Source: Vreelandella maris (GTDB taxonomy: Bacteria; Pseudomonadota; Gammaproteobacteria; Pseudomonadales; Halomonadaceae). From it: DNA of 64,000 nt. The position numbers were made by a program, and so were the translations under genes. Under the pieces are notes generated by a model that saw only the letters and a program-made list of their open reading frames with translations, was not told the origin of the DNA and did not search any database. The stretch spans positions 120,220-184,219 of the forward strand of contig NZ_JABWCV010000008.1 in assembly GCF_013371085.1 (NCBI RefSeq). The letters are read 5' to 3'. Positions 1 through 7,278 of the stretch are shown here, one piece after another (position 1 is the first letter of the stretch; every line of letters begins with the position of its first letter).

Positions 1-366
1 GCTAAAGGCGAAGCAACTGAACTGTTTGGGCAGGTGCGGGGCGACGGTTTGACCTCAGCCTTGGCCACCATCGAACAGGGTTTTGGCGACGAACTGTTTT
101 ATCCCAATGTGGCAACCCGGGCAGCGCACCTGCTTTACTTTGTGATTAAAAACCATCCATTGGCCGATGGAAATAAGCGCTGTGGGTCGTTTCTGTTTCT
201 ATGGTACTTGCGTCGCAACGCAGCTTTGCTGGCCCGGCCCGTTGAGCAACTGATCAATGATAATACGCTTGTAGCATTAGCGCTGTTAGTGGCTGAAAGC
301 CTACCCGATCAGAAAACGTTGATGATTCGGCTGATCGAACATTTCACACTGCTGAAAGAAGAATGA
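1..366 (+). CDS. Fic/Doc (death-on-curing) family protein, C-terminal part
   Basis: The reading frame is open from base 1, so the gene starts outside the window and only about 121 residues are visible. The core Fic motif is present as HPLADGNKR (around residues 53-61 of the fragment), with the His, Asp, Gly, Asn and Arg used by this fold for nucleotide transfer. The flanking text (tyrosine-proline before an alanine-rich helix, then an INDNTLVALALL stretch and a charged C-terminus) resembles the Doc-like domain found at the end of RhuM-type virulence proteins. Fic proteins AMPylate or phosphorylate target proteins. Whether this is a free-standing toxin or the tail of a RhuM-type protein cannot be told, because the N-terminus and any antitoxin lie off the left edge. 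Confidence 0.8.
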   Translation, partial: AKGEATELFGQVRGDGLTSALATIEQGFGDELFYPNVATRAAHLLYFVIKNHPLADGNKRCGSFLFLWYLRRNAALLARPVEQLINDNTLVALALLVAESLPDQKTLMIRLIEHFTLLKEE

Positions 367-446
367 AGCTATCAATACTGAGGCGCTGAGATCTCATGCG
401 ATGCCACGCATAAACTGCATGGAAGAAAGCGTGAAGGCCAACTGGC

Positions 447-481
447 TTATGAGCCGAATATAAACCGTATTCGGCTCATAA
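447..481. terminator. Hairpin downstream of the Fic-family gene
   Basis: A perfect 14-bp inverted repeat (447-460 and 468-481) encloses a 7-nt loop, about 80 bases after the Fic stop codon. It lacks a clear T-run, so it may be a weak or Rho-assisted terminator, or a structural repeat. Confidence 0.45.
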
Positions 482-513
482 AGTGAGCTAATTAGTTGGT
501 GTGCTGGCGCTTG

Positions 514-562
514 GAGATGACGCTGCAGCAAAAGATTGTTGAGCTAAGCCCAGCGTCATCTC
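514..562. repeat. 12-bp perfect inverted repeat with 25-nt spacer
   Basis: GAGATGACGCTG at 514-525 is repeated in inverted form at 551-562. It lies between the Fic-family gene and the end of the cupin gene on the opposite strand. It could be a long-loop terminator serving the cupin gene or a remnant of a small mobile repeat; no target-site duplication was recognised. Confidence 0.4.
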
Positions 563-595
563 ACTTCTCCATATAAGAGCAGAGCTTTTCGCCGG

Positions 596-1114
596 TTAAG
601 CGCCTTCCCCCCAAAGCGCTGCTAGCGGCCCGCCTACCGGGGAATATCCAGGTAAGGCAACGTCAGCCACTCGCGCTTGTGCTGCTTCCAGCTGTGTGGG
701 GTCGCCGCGCTCTATCTCAGGCTCTTGCCCCGGTGGGTAGGCACCGACCATGCAGAAATCATCGCTTGCCTCCACGCTGGCGTGCCCCATCCCTGCGGGC
801 AGCACTAACACATCACCTGCTTTAAGCACCGTCTCTTGGCCGTTAGGGCCACCCAGCCGCGCCCGGGCCTGGCCACGGAAGATGCCCAATGCCTCGTGGG
901 CAGTGGAGTGGAAGTGGTCGAAGTCGTACAGGTGGTAGCGCCACGCCGGTAGCCAGCCGTGGCGTTGGAACATGGCTTCGAACGACTCGGCTCGTTCTTC
1001 TGCGCTGCCAGTGTCGAGCACCTGACGGTAGATCAGTACCGGCAGTGGTGAATTGGGATAGCCGGTCGTTTCATCGCTGTCCAAATGGAGCGTTTCAGGT
1101 GGCGGAATTTGCAC
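596..1114 (-). CDS. Cupin-domain protein, YjlB-like
   Basis: A 172-residue soluble protein. The central region has the conserved cupin pattern: an HEALGIFRGQARARLGG stretch after two histidines (around residues 67-70), then a second motif with VLPAGMGHASVE supplying another metal-ligand histidine. The overall layout resembles the uncharacterised YjlB cupins. The start is GTG at 1114, supported by an AAGGAGG sequence just upstream on the minus strand. It stands alone, with no operon partner. A single-domain cupin of this sort could bind a metal and act as a small oxygenase, isomerase or sensor; no substrate can be assigned. Confidence 0.75.
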   Translation of the reverse strand: MQIPPPETLHLDSDETTGYPNSPLPVLIYRQVLDTGSAEERAESFEAMFQRHGWLPAWRYHLYDFDHFHSTAHEALGIFRGQARARLGGPNGQETVLKAGDVLVLPAGMGHASVEASDDFCMVGAYPPGQEPEIERGDPTQLEAAQARVADVALPGYSPVGGPLAALWGEGA

Positions 1115-1433
1115 TATGACCTCCTTGTGCTGATGTTAGCGGCTAAGTGAAGAAACACATGGTTTAGCCTAGCAGCGCTTTTGCCATATTGCCGCTTTGC
1201 TGGGTGTTGGTGGCAGCGTGATGACCGTATCCATGACTGAGTATGGTTGGATAGGCTGAACACTAATCGAATGGGATACCCCGCCGTGCAGACATTTACC
1301 CTGGCATGTGAAGGTTGAGCTATCTTGATTAGACGCTTGAAGGGGGGAGCAACAAGCCCATTTATCGGTTAATGCCGACGTCTATTGTGCCCCGCGCCTA
1401 TGGTGAATAGTGGTATTCCGATTGGGAGGTCCA
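1115..1433. other. Intergenic region, no gene seen
   Basis: About 320 bases between divergently transcribed cupin and patatin genes. It holds the two ribosome binding sites at its edges (AAGGAGG for the cupin, GGGAGG at 1424-1429 for the patatin) and presumably both promoters. I see no convincing coding sequence, repeat or RNA gene in it. Confidence 0.5.
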
Positions 1434-2543
1434 ATGTCTGAGCAAAACATACTTATTTTGTCTGGCGGGAACGCGCTGGGTGCTTATCAGGGCGGTGCTT
1501 ATGAAACACTGCACGAAGAAGGCTTTCATCCTGACCAAATTTTCGCCGTCTCTGTTGGCGCGGTCAATGCTGCGCTGATCGCTGGCAATCCCCCAGAAAA
1601 ACGTATTGATGCTCTGCGTAGCTTTTGGAATACCGCTGTACAAGAGGGGATCTGGGTTTTTAGGCCTGCCTGGACAACTACATGGGACAGTAAGCGCAGG
1701 CGTGCCCTGCAAAGCATGCTGCTTGGCAGCCCTGCTGTTTATTTCGCACGTTTTCCAGGCGCTTTCTCCATGCTACCGGCCATGCCTACCGATACGAGCC
1801 TCTTTGATCTCGCTCCCTTGCGTGAAAGTTTAGATCGGCTGGTTGATTGGGATCGGGTGAATAACAGTGACATCCGGCTGGTCATCGTCGCCGTGGATGC
1901 CAACAGCGGAGAGGAAATACGTTTCGATACCGCCTCCTCATCTATCAACGTCGACCATCTGCTGGCGAGTTGCGGTTTTATTCCCTTTTTCCCGCCAACG
2001 CCGATTGATGGCCAGTTAGTGGTGGATGGGGGAATGACTTCAAACCTCCCTTTAGAGGCGGCCTTGGAGGAAGCGGGTACAGAAGATCGGCTATGTATTG
2101 CTCTGGATTTATTCCGGCGCAGTGGACCTGATTTCAAGACGGTAGGGCAGGCGATGGATCGTCAGTTGGAGCTGCTTCTTTCGTCCCAAAGCTGGCGGGC
2201 GCTGCGCGCCCTGCGTCAACGTCATGAGCTACGCCGTCAACTACGCCTACTGGCGGAGCAGATCCCCGAACAACAGCGCAAAGACCCCGCTTTGGCGTCA
2301 GCCTTGGCAGAAGGGACTCACACTGATAGAGCCACTACGCTACTTACGCTCAGCCACGCGGGCGTGCCCCAAGATACCGAGATGAGAGCCTTCGATTTTT
2401 CACGCCCTTCACTTACCGAACGATGGGAGGCGGGCCGTTTAAATATGCGTCACGCTTTGGAGAGTATAGGTGCCCAACGTGCCGCCCCTGGTGAGTTTGT
2501 TGTGCACGGGTTTAATGGGGGCGAGCCTAGCGCACTCGTATAG
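1434..2543 (+). CDS. Patatin-like phospholipase with altered active-site motifs
   Basis: The 369-residue product has the N-terminal patatin fold: an oxyanion segment (SGGNALGAYQGGAYE, about residues 10-24), a nucleophile elbow (AVSVGAVNA, about 37-45) and the catalytic Asp in VVDGGMTSNLPL. The long C-terminal part resembles the DUF3734 extension of bacterial patatins. These enzymes hydrolyse acyl lipids with a Ser-Asp dyad. Two residues differ from the usual motifs: the glycine-rich loop reads GGN instead of GGG, and the elbow has Ala where GxSxG has its first Gly. The start at 1434 has GGGAGG five bases before it; an upstream in-frame GTG at 1410 has none. Activity is uncertain, family membership is not. 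Confidence 0.85.
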   Translation: MSEQNILILSGGNALGAYQGGAYETLHEEGFHPDQIFAVSVGAVNAALIAGNPPEKRIDALRSFWNTAVQEGIWVFRPAWTTTWDSKRRRALQSMLLGSPAVYFARFPGAFSMLPAMPTDTSLFDLAPLRESLDRLVDWDRVNNSDIRLVIVAVDANSGEEIRFDTASSSINVDHLLASCGFIPFFPPTPIDGQLVVDGGMTSNLPLEAALEEAGTEDRLCIALDLFRRSGPDFKTVGQAMDRQLELLLSSQSWRALRALRQRHELRRQLRLLAEQIPEQQRKDPALASALAEGTHTDRATTLLTLSHAGVPQDTEMRAFDFSRPSLTERWEAGRLNMRHALESIGAQRAAPGEFVVHGFNGGEPSALV

Positions 2544-2610
2544 GCATTCGGGCGATTGGCAGTAGTTGTCAGCGTCTAAAACTGATGCGTAACGCTGAAG
2601 AAGGTTGCTG

Positions 2611-2752
2611 TTATTTATAATTCACAAACTGCTGAGCCGCCCGAGCGGAATCATCATCGGTTTCCTTGCCGTTGGCCAAAGCGACCAGTAGCGGGCGGCC
2701 AGGTTGAGTTCGTGGAGTACCGAAATCAGGCCTTGGCCGCTTAGTTGTTCAC
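2611..2752 (-). pseudogene. Debris of an ABC transporter ATPase (haem/siderophore type)
   Basis: On the minus strand this stretch encodes LISVLHELNLAARY, which matches the H-loop region of haem and siderophore importer ATPases. The frame then becomes unlike the family. The adjacent frame carries on with LLVALANGKETDDDSARA and stops at 2611-2613, which is what a frameshifted ATPase C-terminus would look like. There is no start codon, no Walker A or B, and the 5' side is cut off by an IS3-like end. I read it as the decayed 3' end of a former importer gene. The identification rests on one short motif. Confidence 0.45.
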
Positions 2753-2777
2753 TGTCCAAGTTTATGGGGTCAGTTCA
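2753..2777. mobile_element. Solitary IS3-family-like terminal inverted repeat
   Basis: The 25 bases read outward on the minus strand as TGAACTGACCCC followed by ATAAACTTGGACA. This resembles the ends of IS3-family elements, which begin TGA and carry a CCCC block. No transposase or second end is nearby, so it is probably a remnant left by an insertion and deletion that removed most of the adjacent ATPase gene. Confidence 0.45.
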
Positions 2778-2801
2778 TTTTTAGGCGAGGGTTTTGGCGC
2801 T

Positions 2802-3098
2802 TTACGCTTCTTGAACACCATCAACGATAAAGACGCGGTAGTCGGCACCCTGGAAGCGGTGCTTGCGGGCTTCCTGATAGGCGGAGCTTTCATACCAGGC
2901 GCGGGCGGCGGCCATATCGGGGAAGCGCAGAATCACGGCCCCTTCCATGGCGCTGCCTTCCAGCACTTCAAAATCACCGTAGAAGGCTAACGGCTGCGGG
3001 TCGTGGCCTTCACGAGCGGCTTTTGCCTTCTCGCCGTAGCGCTCCATTTCCTTGGCGTCGTGGGTGTGTTCGCGAGTCAGTACGACATAAGCGGGCAT
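2802..3098 (-). CDS. DUF1330 domain-containing protein
   Basis: A 98-residue protein of the small ferredoxin-like (dimeric alpha/beta barrel) DUF1330 family. Visible family features are the N-terminal MPAYVVLTREHTHD strand, the FYGDFEVLEGS segment, VILRFPDMAAARAWYESSAYQEA and the closing strand RVFIVDG. The start at 3098 has AGGAG upstream. Members are thought to bind small ligands or act as small monooxygenase-like enzymes, but no reaction is established. It is transcribed alone, just downstream of the EcsC-like gene on the same strand (79 bases apart). Confidence 0.85.
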   Translation of the reverse strand: MPAYVVLTREHTHDAKEMERYGEKAKAAREGHDPQPLAFYGDFEVLEGSAMEGAVILRFPDMAAARAWYESSAYQEARKHRFQGADYRVFIVDGVQEA

Positions 3099-3177
3099 TC
3101 AGTTCTCCTGATGTCATCGTTTATCGATCCGCTAGAGCATATCACCGCCTAACAGCGGAGCCACATTAGAAAGATCG

Positions 3178-3723
3178 TTATTCAGCTTTACTGGAAATAT
3201 CGGCTGTTAGGGGCGGCACCGGTTCAGGCGCTGACTCTATCAACGCCACAGGCTCCAGTTGCTCGTTTTCCAGCGTTGCCAGGACAATCTCGTAACAATC
3301 GTCGATATGGCTGTTGCCCATGTATTTCATGGTGGCAAAGCTGATGCCGCCCGCAACGGCGCTGCCCAGGAAGGGCACATATTTCGACGCACTTTTTGCC
3401 GAGATCCTGCCAGCCATTTTTTTGAACATCATCGTGATCAATTTACGGGTGATATATTTACCCGCCATTTTGCTTCCAGTCGTTGAGATGGAGCTCATTA
3501 CAAATAGCCGGGTCTCTGTATCCAGGCTCTCGATCTGTTCCGGCGATAAGCCAAATTGCTCGTTAATCTTCGGGATCAAGCGCAGCAATATAGCGACGTC
3601 AGAACCGATGTTCACACCGGGAATGGGGATAATGGCGGTGCCAGCAGAAAGACTTGAGCTCTTCGTTACCATCGAGCGACACGACTGTTTAACGGCTTCG
3701 AGCTCTTCCAGTGATCTGATCAT
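3178..3723 (-). CDS. EcsC/DUF697-like membrane-associated protein
   Basis: A 181-residue protein with glycine- and isoleucine-rich amphipathic stretches: AGTAIIPIPGVNIGSD and, later, KYVPFLGSAVAGGISF followed by a YMGNSHIDDCYEI tail. This arrangement is typical of EcsC and DUF697 proteins, whose biochemical role is unknown. The C-terminal 30 residues are acidic and proline-rich. The start has AAGGGA upstream (minus strand). A terminator for the gene beyond lies between them (3753-3775), so this gene probably has its own promoter. Confidence 0.6.
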   Translation of the reverse strand: MIRSLEELEAVKQSCRSMVTKSSSLSAGTAIIPIPGVNIGSDVAILLRLIPKINEQFGLSPEQIESLDTETRLFVMSSISTTGSKMAGKYITRKLITMMFKKMAGRISAKSASKYVPFLGSAVAGGISFATMKYMGNSHIDDCYEIVLATLENEQLEPVALIESAPEPVPPLTADISSKAE

Positions 3724-3752
3724 ATAAATCCCTTTTAAAACAAACGGAAAAA

Positions 3753-3775
3753 GCGGCAGCCTAAGTGGCTACCGC
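3753..3775 (-). terminator. Intrinsic terminator after the sorbosone dehydrogenase-like gene
   Basis: GCGG and AGCC pair with GGCT and CCGC across a 5-nt loop, with one mismatch. In the minus direction the stem is followed by TTTTT. It closes the DUF2231/dehydrogenase pair. Confidence 0.65.
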
Positions 3776-3808
3776 CTTCTTCACGCTATTGAATAACACA
3801 GAGTGCGG

Positions 3809-5107
3809 TTAATCATTGCCGTCATAGGTGACGCGCCACACGGCATTGGTCAGGTCATCGGCGATGATGAGGGCGCCGTCTGGGTCGATAGTGACACCGA
3901 CGGGTCGACCGCGCGTTTGGTCGTCGCCGTTGAGAAACCCGGTAACGAAGTCAATCGGGTCGCCATTGGGTTCGCCGTTGCTGAAGGGCACGAAAACGAC
4001 TTTATAACCAACAGGGTCATTGCGGTTCCAGCTACCGTGCTCACCGATAAATACGCCTTCCGCGAACTCATCGCCCATCTCGGGTATGGAGAAGGCGAGG
4101 CCAAGCGGCGCTACGTGTGAACCCAGGCTGTAATCGGGCACCACGGCTGATTCCACCTTTTCAGGCGCTTGTGGGCGGACGCGTGAGTCGACATGCTGCC
4201 CCCAATAGCTATAGGGCCAGCCATAGAAGCTGCCTTCCTGCACGGTGGTGAGGTAGTCAGGAACGAGGTTGGGACCAAGCTCATCCCGCTCGTTGACCAC
4301 GGCCCATAGCTGGTCAGTCTCTGGCTGAATGGTCAGCGCGGTGGGGTTGCGTAGGCCAGTGGCATAAGGCCGATGCATGCCCGTTTCGGTATCAATTTCC
4401 CATACCTCGGCCCGATTAACTTCCGCCGCCATGCCGCGCTCGGTGATGTTGCTGTTGGAGCCGATACCCACGTACAAGTAGTCACCGTCGGCGCTAGCGG
4501 TCATCGCTTTCGTCCAGTGGTGATTGATTTCAGCGGGTAGCTTGGCGAGTTCCTCCGGCGGCCCGCTGGCTTCGGTTTGGCCTTCCTCGTAGTCAAAGCG
4601 GACGACCGCATCCTGGTTGGCTACATAGAGGTTGTTATCCACCAATGCCAGCCCGTAGGGCGCGTTGAGGTCTTCGGCAAACACCGACTGTTCGTAGTTG
4701 CCATCGCCATTTTCATCGCGCAGCAGGGTTAAGCGATTGCCGCTCTCAACACTGGTGGTGCCCTGGCTTTTGATATACCCGGCAATGAAGTCTTTTGGCT
4801 TCAACTTGGGGGCATTGCCGCCGCTCCCTTCGGCCACCAGAATATCGCCGTTGGGCAATACCAGCGTTTGGCGCGGTATCTGAAGGTCGGTAGCAATGGC
4901 GGTAATGGTGTAGCCGTCGGGCGCGGTGGGCTGCTGGTCACCCCATTCGGCGGGCTCGGGGACTGTCATGTCTGGTAAAAGCCCGCGCTGAGGTTCAGGC
5001 AGGTCGGGGTTTGGGCCGTACTGTTGTGCGTCTTGGGCGCTGGCGCTACTTGCCATCAGAAGTATCGAGAGAGGTGCAGCATAGACATAGAGGCTGTGAA
5101 GCTTCAT
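3809..5107 (-). CDS. PQQ-type L-sorbosone dehydrogenase-like beta-propeller protein
   Basis: A 432-residue exported protein with a signal peptide ending at about residue 24 (ASSASA-Q). The body is a six-bladed propeller of the soluble glucose/sorbosone dehydrogenase family: PRQTLVLPNGDILVAEG near the start, APYGLAL, a GIGSNSN segment, GLRNPTALTIQP, an SWGxxVAPLGLAF-like stretch and an RGRPVGVTIDPDGALIIADD end. Such proteins oxidise sugars or aldoses in the periplasm using PQQ, though many homologues have no proven substrate. It overlaps the DUF2231 gene by four bases (ATGA), so the two are translationally coupled. No pqq biosynthesis genes are in the window. Confidence 0.8.
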   Translation of the reverse strand: MKLHSLYVYAAPLSILLMASSASAQDAQQYGPNPDLPEPQRGLLPDMTVPEPAEWGDQQPTAPDGYTITAIATDLQIPRQTLVLPNGDILVAEGSGGNAPKLKPKDFIAGYIKSQGTTSVESGNRLTLLRDENGDGNYEQSVFAEDLNAPYGLALVDNNLYVANQDAVVRFDYEEGQTEASGPPEELAKLPAEINHHWTKAMTASADGDYLYVGIGSNSNITERGMAAEVNRAEVWEIDTETGMHRPYATGLRNPTALTIQPETDQLWAVVNERDELGPNLVPDYLTTVQEGSFYGWPYSYWGQHVDSRVRPQAPEKVESAVVPDYSLGSHVAPLGLAFSIPEMGDEFAEGVFIGEHGSWNRNDPVGYKVVFVPFSNGEPNGDPIDFVTGFLNGDDQTRGRPVGVTIDPDGALIIADDLTNAVWRVTYDGND

Positions 5108-5532
5108 GGCTTACCTCCAGCGCCTAGGCGAGAAAAGCCGACCCATGTGGCTGTGCCAGCCAGTAGCACCACAACGATAGAGAGGGCAAAGCCAGCTGGC
5201 ATCATGGCCCAGGCATCCCGCGCATGCGCCAGCGCATTAACAAAGGCCAGTATCCAGGTAAGCAGTAGTAGCGCTGGGTAAATCATGAGCGCCAAGCCGC
5301 GGTGCGAAGAACGAAAGAAGCCAATAATGGCACATAACAATGCAAGCCCTGTGAAGACAAGCCCACCCACGTTTAACCAGGAAGCAAAAGTAGCCCATTG
5401 AATATGGTAGGTCGTTGAGTAGGCGTAATCGCATAACATGGCGCCAAGAAAGAGCGGTGTAGACCCAGCAAGCATTACGGCATGAAACGGGTTTGGCCCG
5501 TTTCGATAAGTACGATTGTCGGTGGCTGTCAC
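5104..5532 (-). CDS. DUF2231 membrane protein
   Basis: A 142-residue protein with four predicted membrane helices (about residues 17-35, 48-66, 79-98 and 113-132) and a short polar N-terminus with HAVMLAGSTPLFLGAMLCDY. This fits DUF2231, a haem-associated or cytochrome-like membrane family often found beside sorbosone-type dehydrogenases. It is the first gene of a two-gene unit with the downstream dehydrogenase. Inference: it may anchor the periplasmic dehydrogenase or pass its electrons to the respiratory chain. His18 and His44 lie at or near the ends of membrane helices, but haem binding is not shown. Confidence 0.7.
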   Translation of the reverse strand: MTATDNRTYRNGPNPFHAVMLAGSTPLFLGAMLCDYAYSTTYHIQWATFASWLNVGGLVFTGLALLCAIIGFFRSSHRGLALMIYPALLLLTWILAFVNALAHARDAWAMMPAGFALSIVVVLLAGTATWVGFSRLGAGGKP

Positions 5533-5769
5533 GGCAAACTCCTTATGCAGTTCAAGCTAATTAATTTACCTAAGCTGTCATGACGTATACGCGCATCCAG
5601 CCCAGGCAACGACATCATGTTCGTTGTGGCGCAGTATAGTAGACGATTCGGAACTTTCCCAAAGCGGAGCGGGCAGGTGGTTAGCCGCACGTGATGCTCA
5701 TGAATGCTTACCATAAGAACTCTTTAATGCTGCCACGAGACCGCTTTTTGTGAGGAGATGCGGGGGAAG

Positions 5770-6513
5770 TCACATCTTACTGAGCATCTCGACCGCTTGA
5801 TTGAAGTGTCCATCCCGCTCTGCCCAGCGCAGGAACTTCACTTTCTCGACCAAAATTTCCTTGGGTGTCGGTTGCTGGCTAAACAGCGTCATGACTTCTT
5901 CGATGTAGTCGTTGAGCGGCATATAGCCTTCACGGGTAGACTGGCCTGGGGTCAGCTCTGTTTGAACGGCAGGGGGCGCAAGCTCGATGATCTCGACCTT
6001 CCCCTTGAGCTGTTCGCGAAGCGAAATCGTGTAGGAATGGATGGCCGCCTTGGTGGCGTTATAGGTGGGCGTTCCGCTCAATGGCACAAACGCCAGTCCT
6101 GAAGAGACGTTTACGATCACCGCATCGGGTTGGTTGACGAGGTGATCGGTCAGCGCGTTCGTTAGCCGGATTGGCCCCATCAGGTTAGTAACGATGGTCT
6201 GCTCGGCATCGCGCAGATCTCGATGGCTGGACAGGTCTTCCCGCCGCATGATACCTGCATTGTTGATCAGCATATTGAGGTTGGGGTACTCAGCGATAAC
6301 CCGCTCAGCGAAAGCTTCGATGGACGTTGGGTCTTCGACATCGACGACCATCGCATGCATGTTTTGCTGGCCAGCAATGGTTTCCTCCAGCGTTTTCATG
6401 TGCCGTCCGGCGACGATAACGGTGTTGCCAAGCGCATTGAAGCGTAAGGCAAGTTCACGGCCAATCCCAGAGCCGCCACCGGTGATAAGAATCGTATTTC
6501 CTGATGTTTTCAC
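5770..6513 (-). CDS. Short-chain dehydrogenase/reductase, DltE-like
   Basis: The 247-residue product has a Rossmann fold with the nucleotide motif TGGGSGIG (about residues 9-16), NNAG (about 84-87), the active-site Ser in NVSSGLAF and the YxxxK pair in YNATKAA. This resembles the DltE group of classical SDRs, which are NAD(P)-dependent oxidoreductases of unknown substrate. The start chosen is GTG at 6513, with AAGGGAAGG seven bases before it; the frame is open further upstream, but that N-terminal extension has no SDR character. The neighbouring RidA-family gene runs the same way. Confidence 0.85.
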   Translation of the reverse strand: MKTSGNTILITGGGSGIGRELALRFNALGNTVIVAGRHMKTLEETIAGQQNMHAMVVDVEDPTSIEAFAERVIAEYPNLNMLINNAGIMRREDLSSHRDLRDAEQTIVTNLMGPIRLTNALTDHLVNQPDAVIVNVSSGLAFVPLSGTPTYNATKAAIHSYTISLREQLKGKVEIIELAPPAVQTELTPGQSTREGYMPLNDYIEEVMTLFSQQPTPKEILVEKVKFLRWAERDGHFNQAVEMLSKM

Positions 6514-6743
6514 TGTGCACCTTCCCTTTAACGTGATGATGATATCTGTATGCCCACGGCCATTAGGCGTTGGCATTAACGGTTGAACCACTATCATGTT
6601 AATCAATCGGTAATGGCGGGGCTTGTCCTGCTTTGTACAAAACTTGCCTGATCCTGCAGGCATGAGGCTCAGTGCGTTTCACAAGCACTTCAAATACATG
6701 AACTCGCTTATGTCGGGGCAGTGCCAGCAGCGGCTGCGCTTGT

Positions 6744-7136
6744 TTACTCGGGTACCCTAGCAATGACTTTGATTTCAAAGTCGAATCCCGCCAGCCATGT
6801 CACGCCGACCGCCGTCCAGTTGGGGTAGGGTTTTTCCGGAAACGCGCGCGCCTTGGCTTCCAACCAGATAGGGAACTGGGCTTCGGGGTCGGTATGGAAG
6901 CTCGTCACATCGACGATATCGTCGAAGCTTGCGCCTGCTGCTTCCAGCACACTCTGTAGGTTGTCGAAAGCAAGCTGCACCTGGGCGGCGAAGTCCGGCT
7001 CGGGCGAGCCGTCTTCACGGCTGCCAACCTGGCCCGATACAAACAGAAAGTCGCCTAAGCGGATGGCGGCGGAATAGGTGTTCTGCTCATAAAGCGCCTG
7101 GCGGCCCTTGGGAAAAACAACGTTACGTTTAGCCAT
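6744..7136 (-). CDS. RidA-family (YjgF/YER057c) protein
   Basis: A 130-residue single-domain protein with the family landmarks: YSAAIRLGDFLFVSGQVG, then AQVQLAFDNLQSVLEAAGASFDDIVDVTSF, and YPNWTAVGVTWLAGFDFEIKVIA at the C-terminus. RidA proteins form trimers and several hydrolyse reactive enamine/imine intermediates. The canonical C-terminal Arg-containing PxRA block of true RidA is replaced here by WTAVGV and VIARVPE, so it belongs to a divergent subgroup and its substrate is unknown. It is divergent from a LysR regulator whose operator-like palindrome lies in the shared intergenic region, which suggests control by that regulator. Confidence 0.85.
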   Translation of the reverse strand: MAKRNVVFPKGRQALYEQNTYSAAIRLGDFLFVSGQVGSREDGSPEPDFAAQVQLAFDNLQSVLEAAGASFDDIVDVTSFHTDPEAQFPIWLEAKARAFPEKPYPNWTAVGVTWLAGFDFEIKVIARVPE

Positions 7137-7234
7137 GGTGTACCTCCATCATTAGGTCGAAAGCGACCCCTTGTTGTCGATGAAGTCACTTTAAGCCTGC
7201 CTGAGTGGTGGATAAACGGCGAATTCTGTTCAAC

Positions 7235-7257
7235 ATTGTTTGTATATATCAAACAAT
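7235..7257. promoter_or_regulatory. Perfect 8-7-8 palindrome, likely LysR operator
   Basis: ATTGTTTG (7235-7242) and CAAACAAT (7250-7257) are exact inverted repeats around TATATAT. The site lies between the RidA-family gene and the divergent LysR gene, 22 bases before the LysR start. The dyad and spacing suit a LysR-type dimer site with autoregulation; the AT-rich spacer may also include a -10 element. Confidence 0.6.
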
Positions 7258-7278
7258 CAAAAGGTGCTTGGCATAGTC

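Noticed and set aside
2753..2777. Complete IS3 element
   Set aside because: Only one terminal repeat is seen; no transposase frames or second end lie within several kilobases.
3803..4120. Open frame of 105 codons opposite the sorbosone dehydrogenase-like gene
   Set aside because: It lies inside a conserved coding region and resembles no family.
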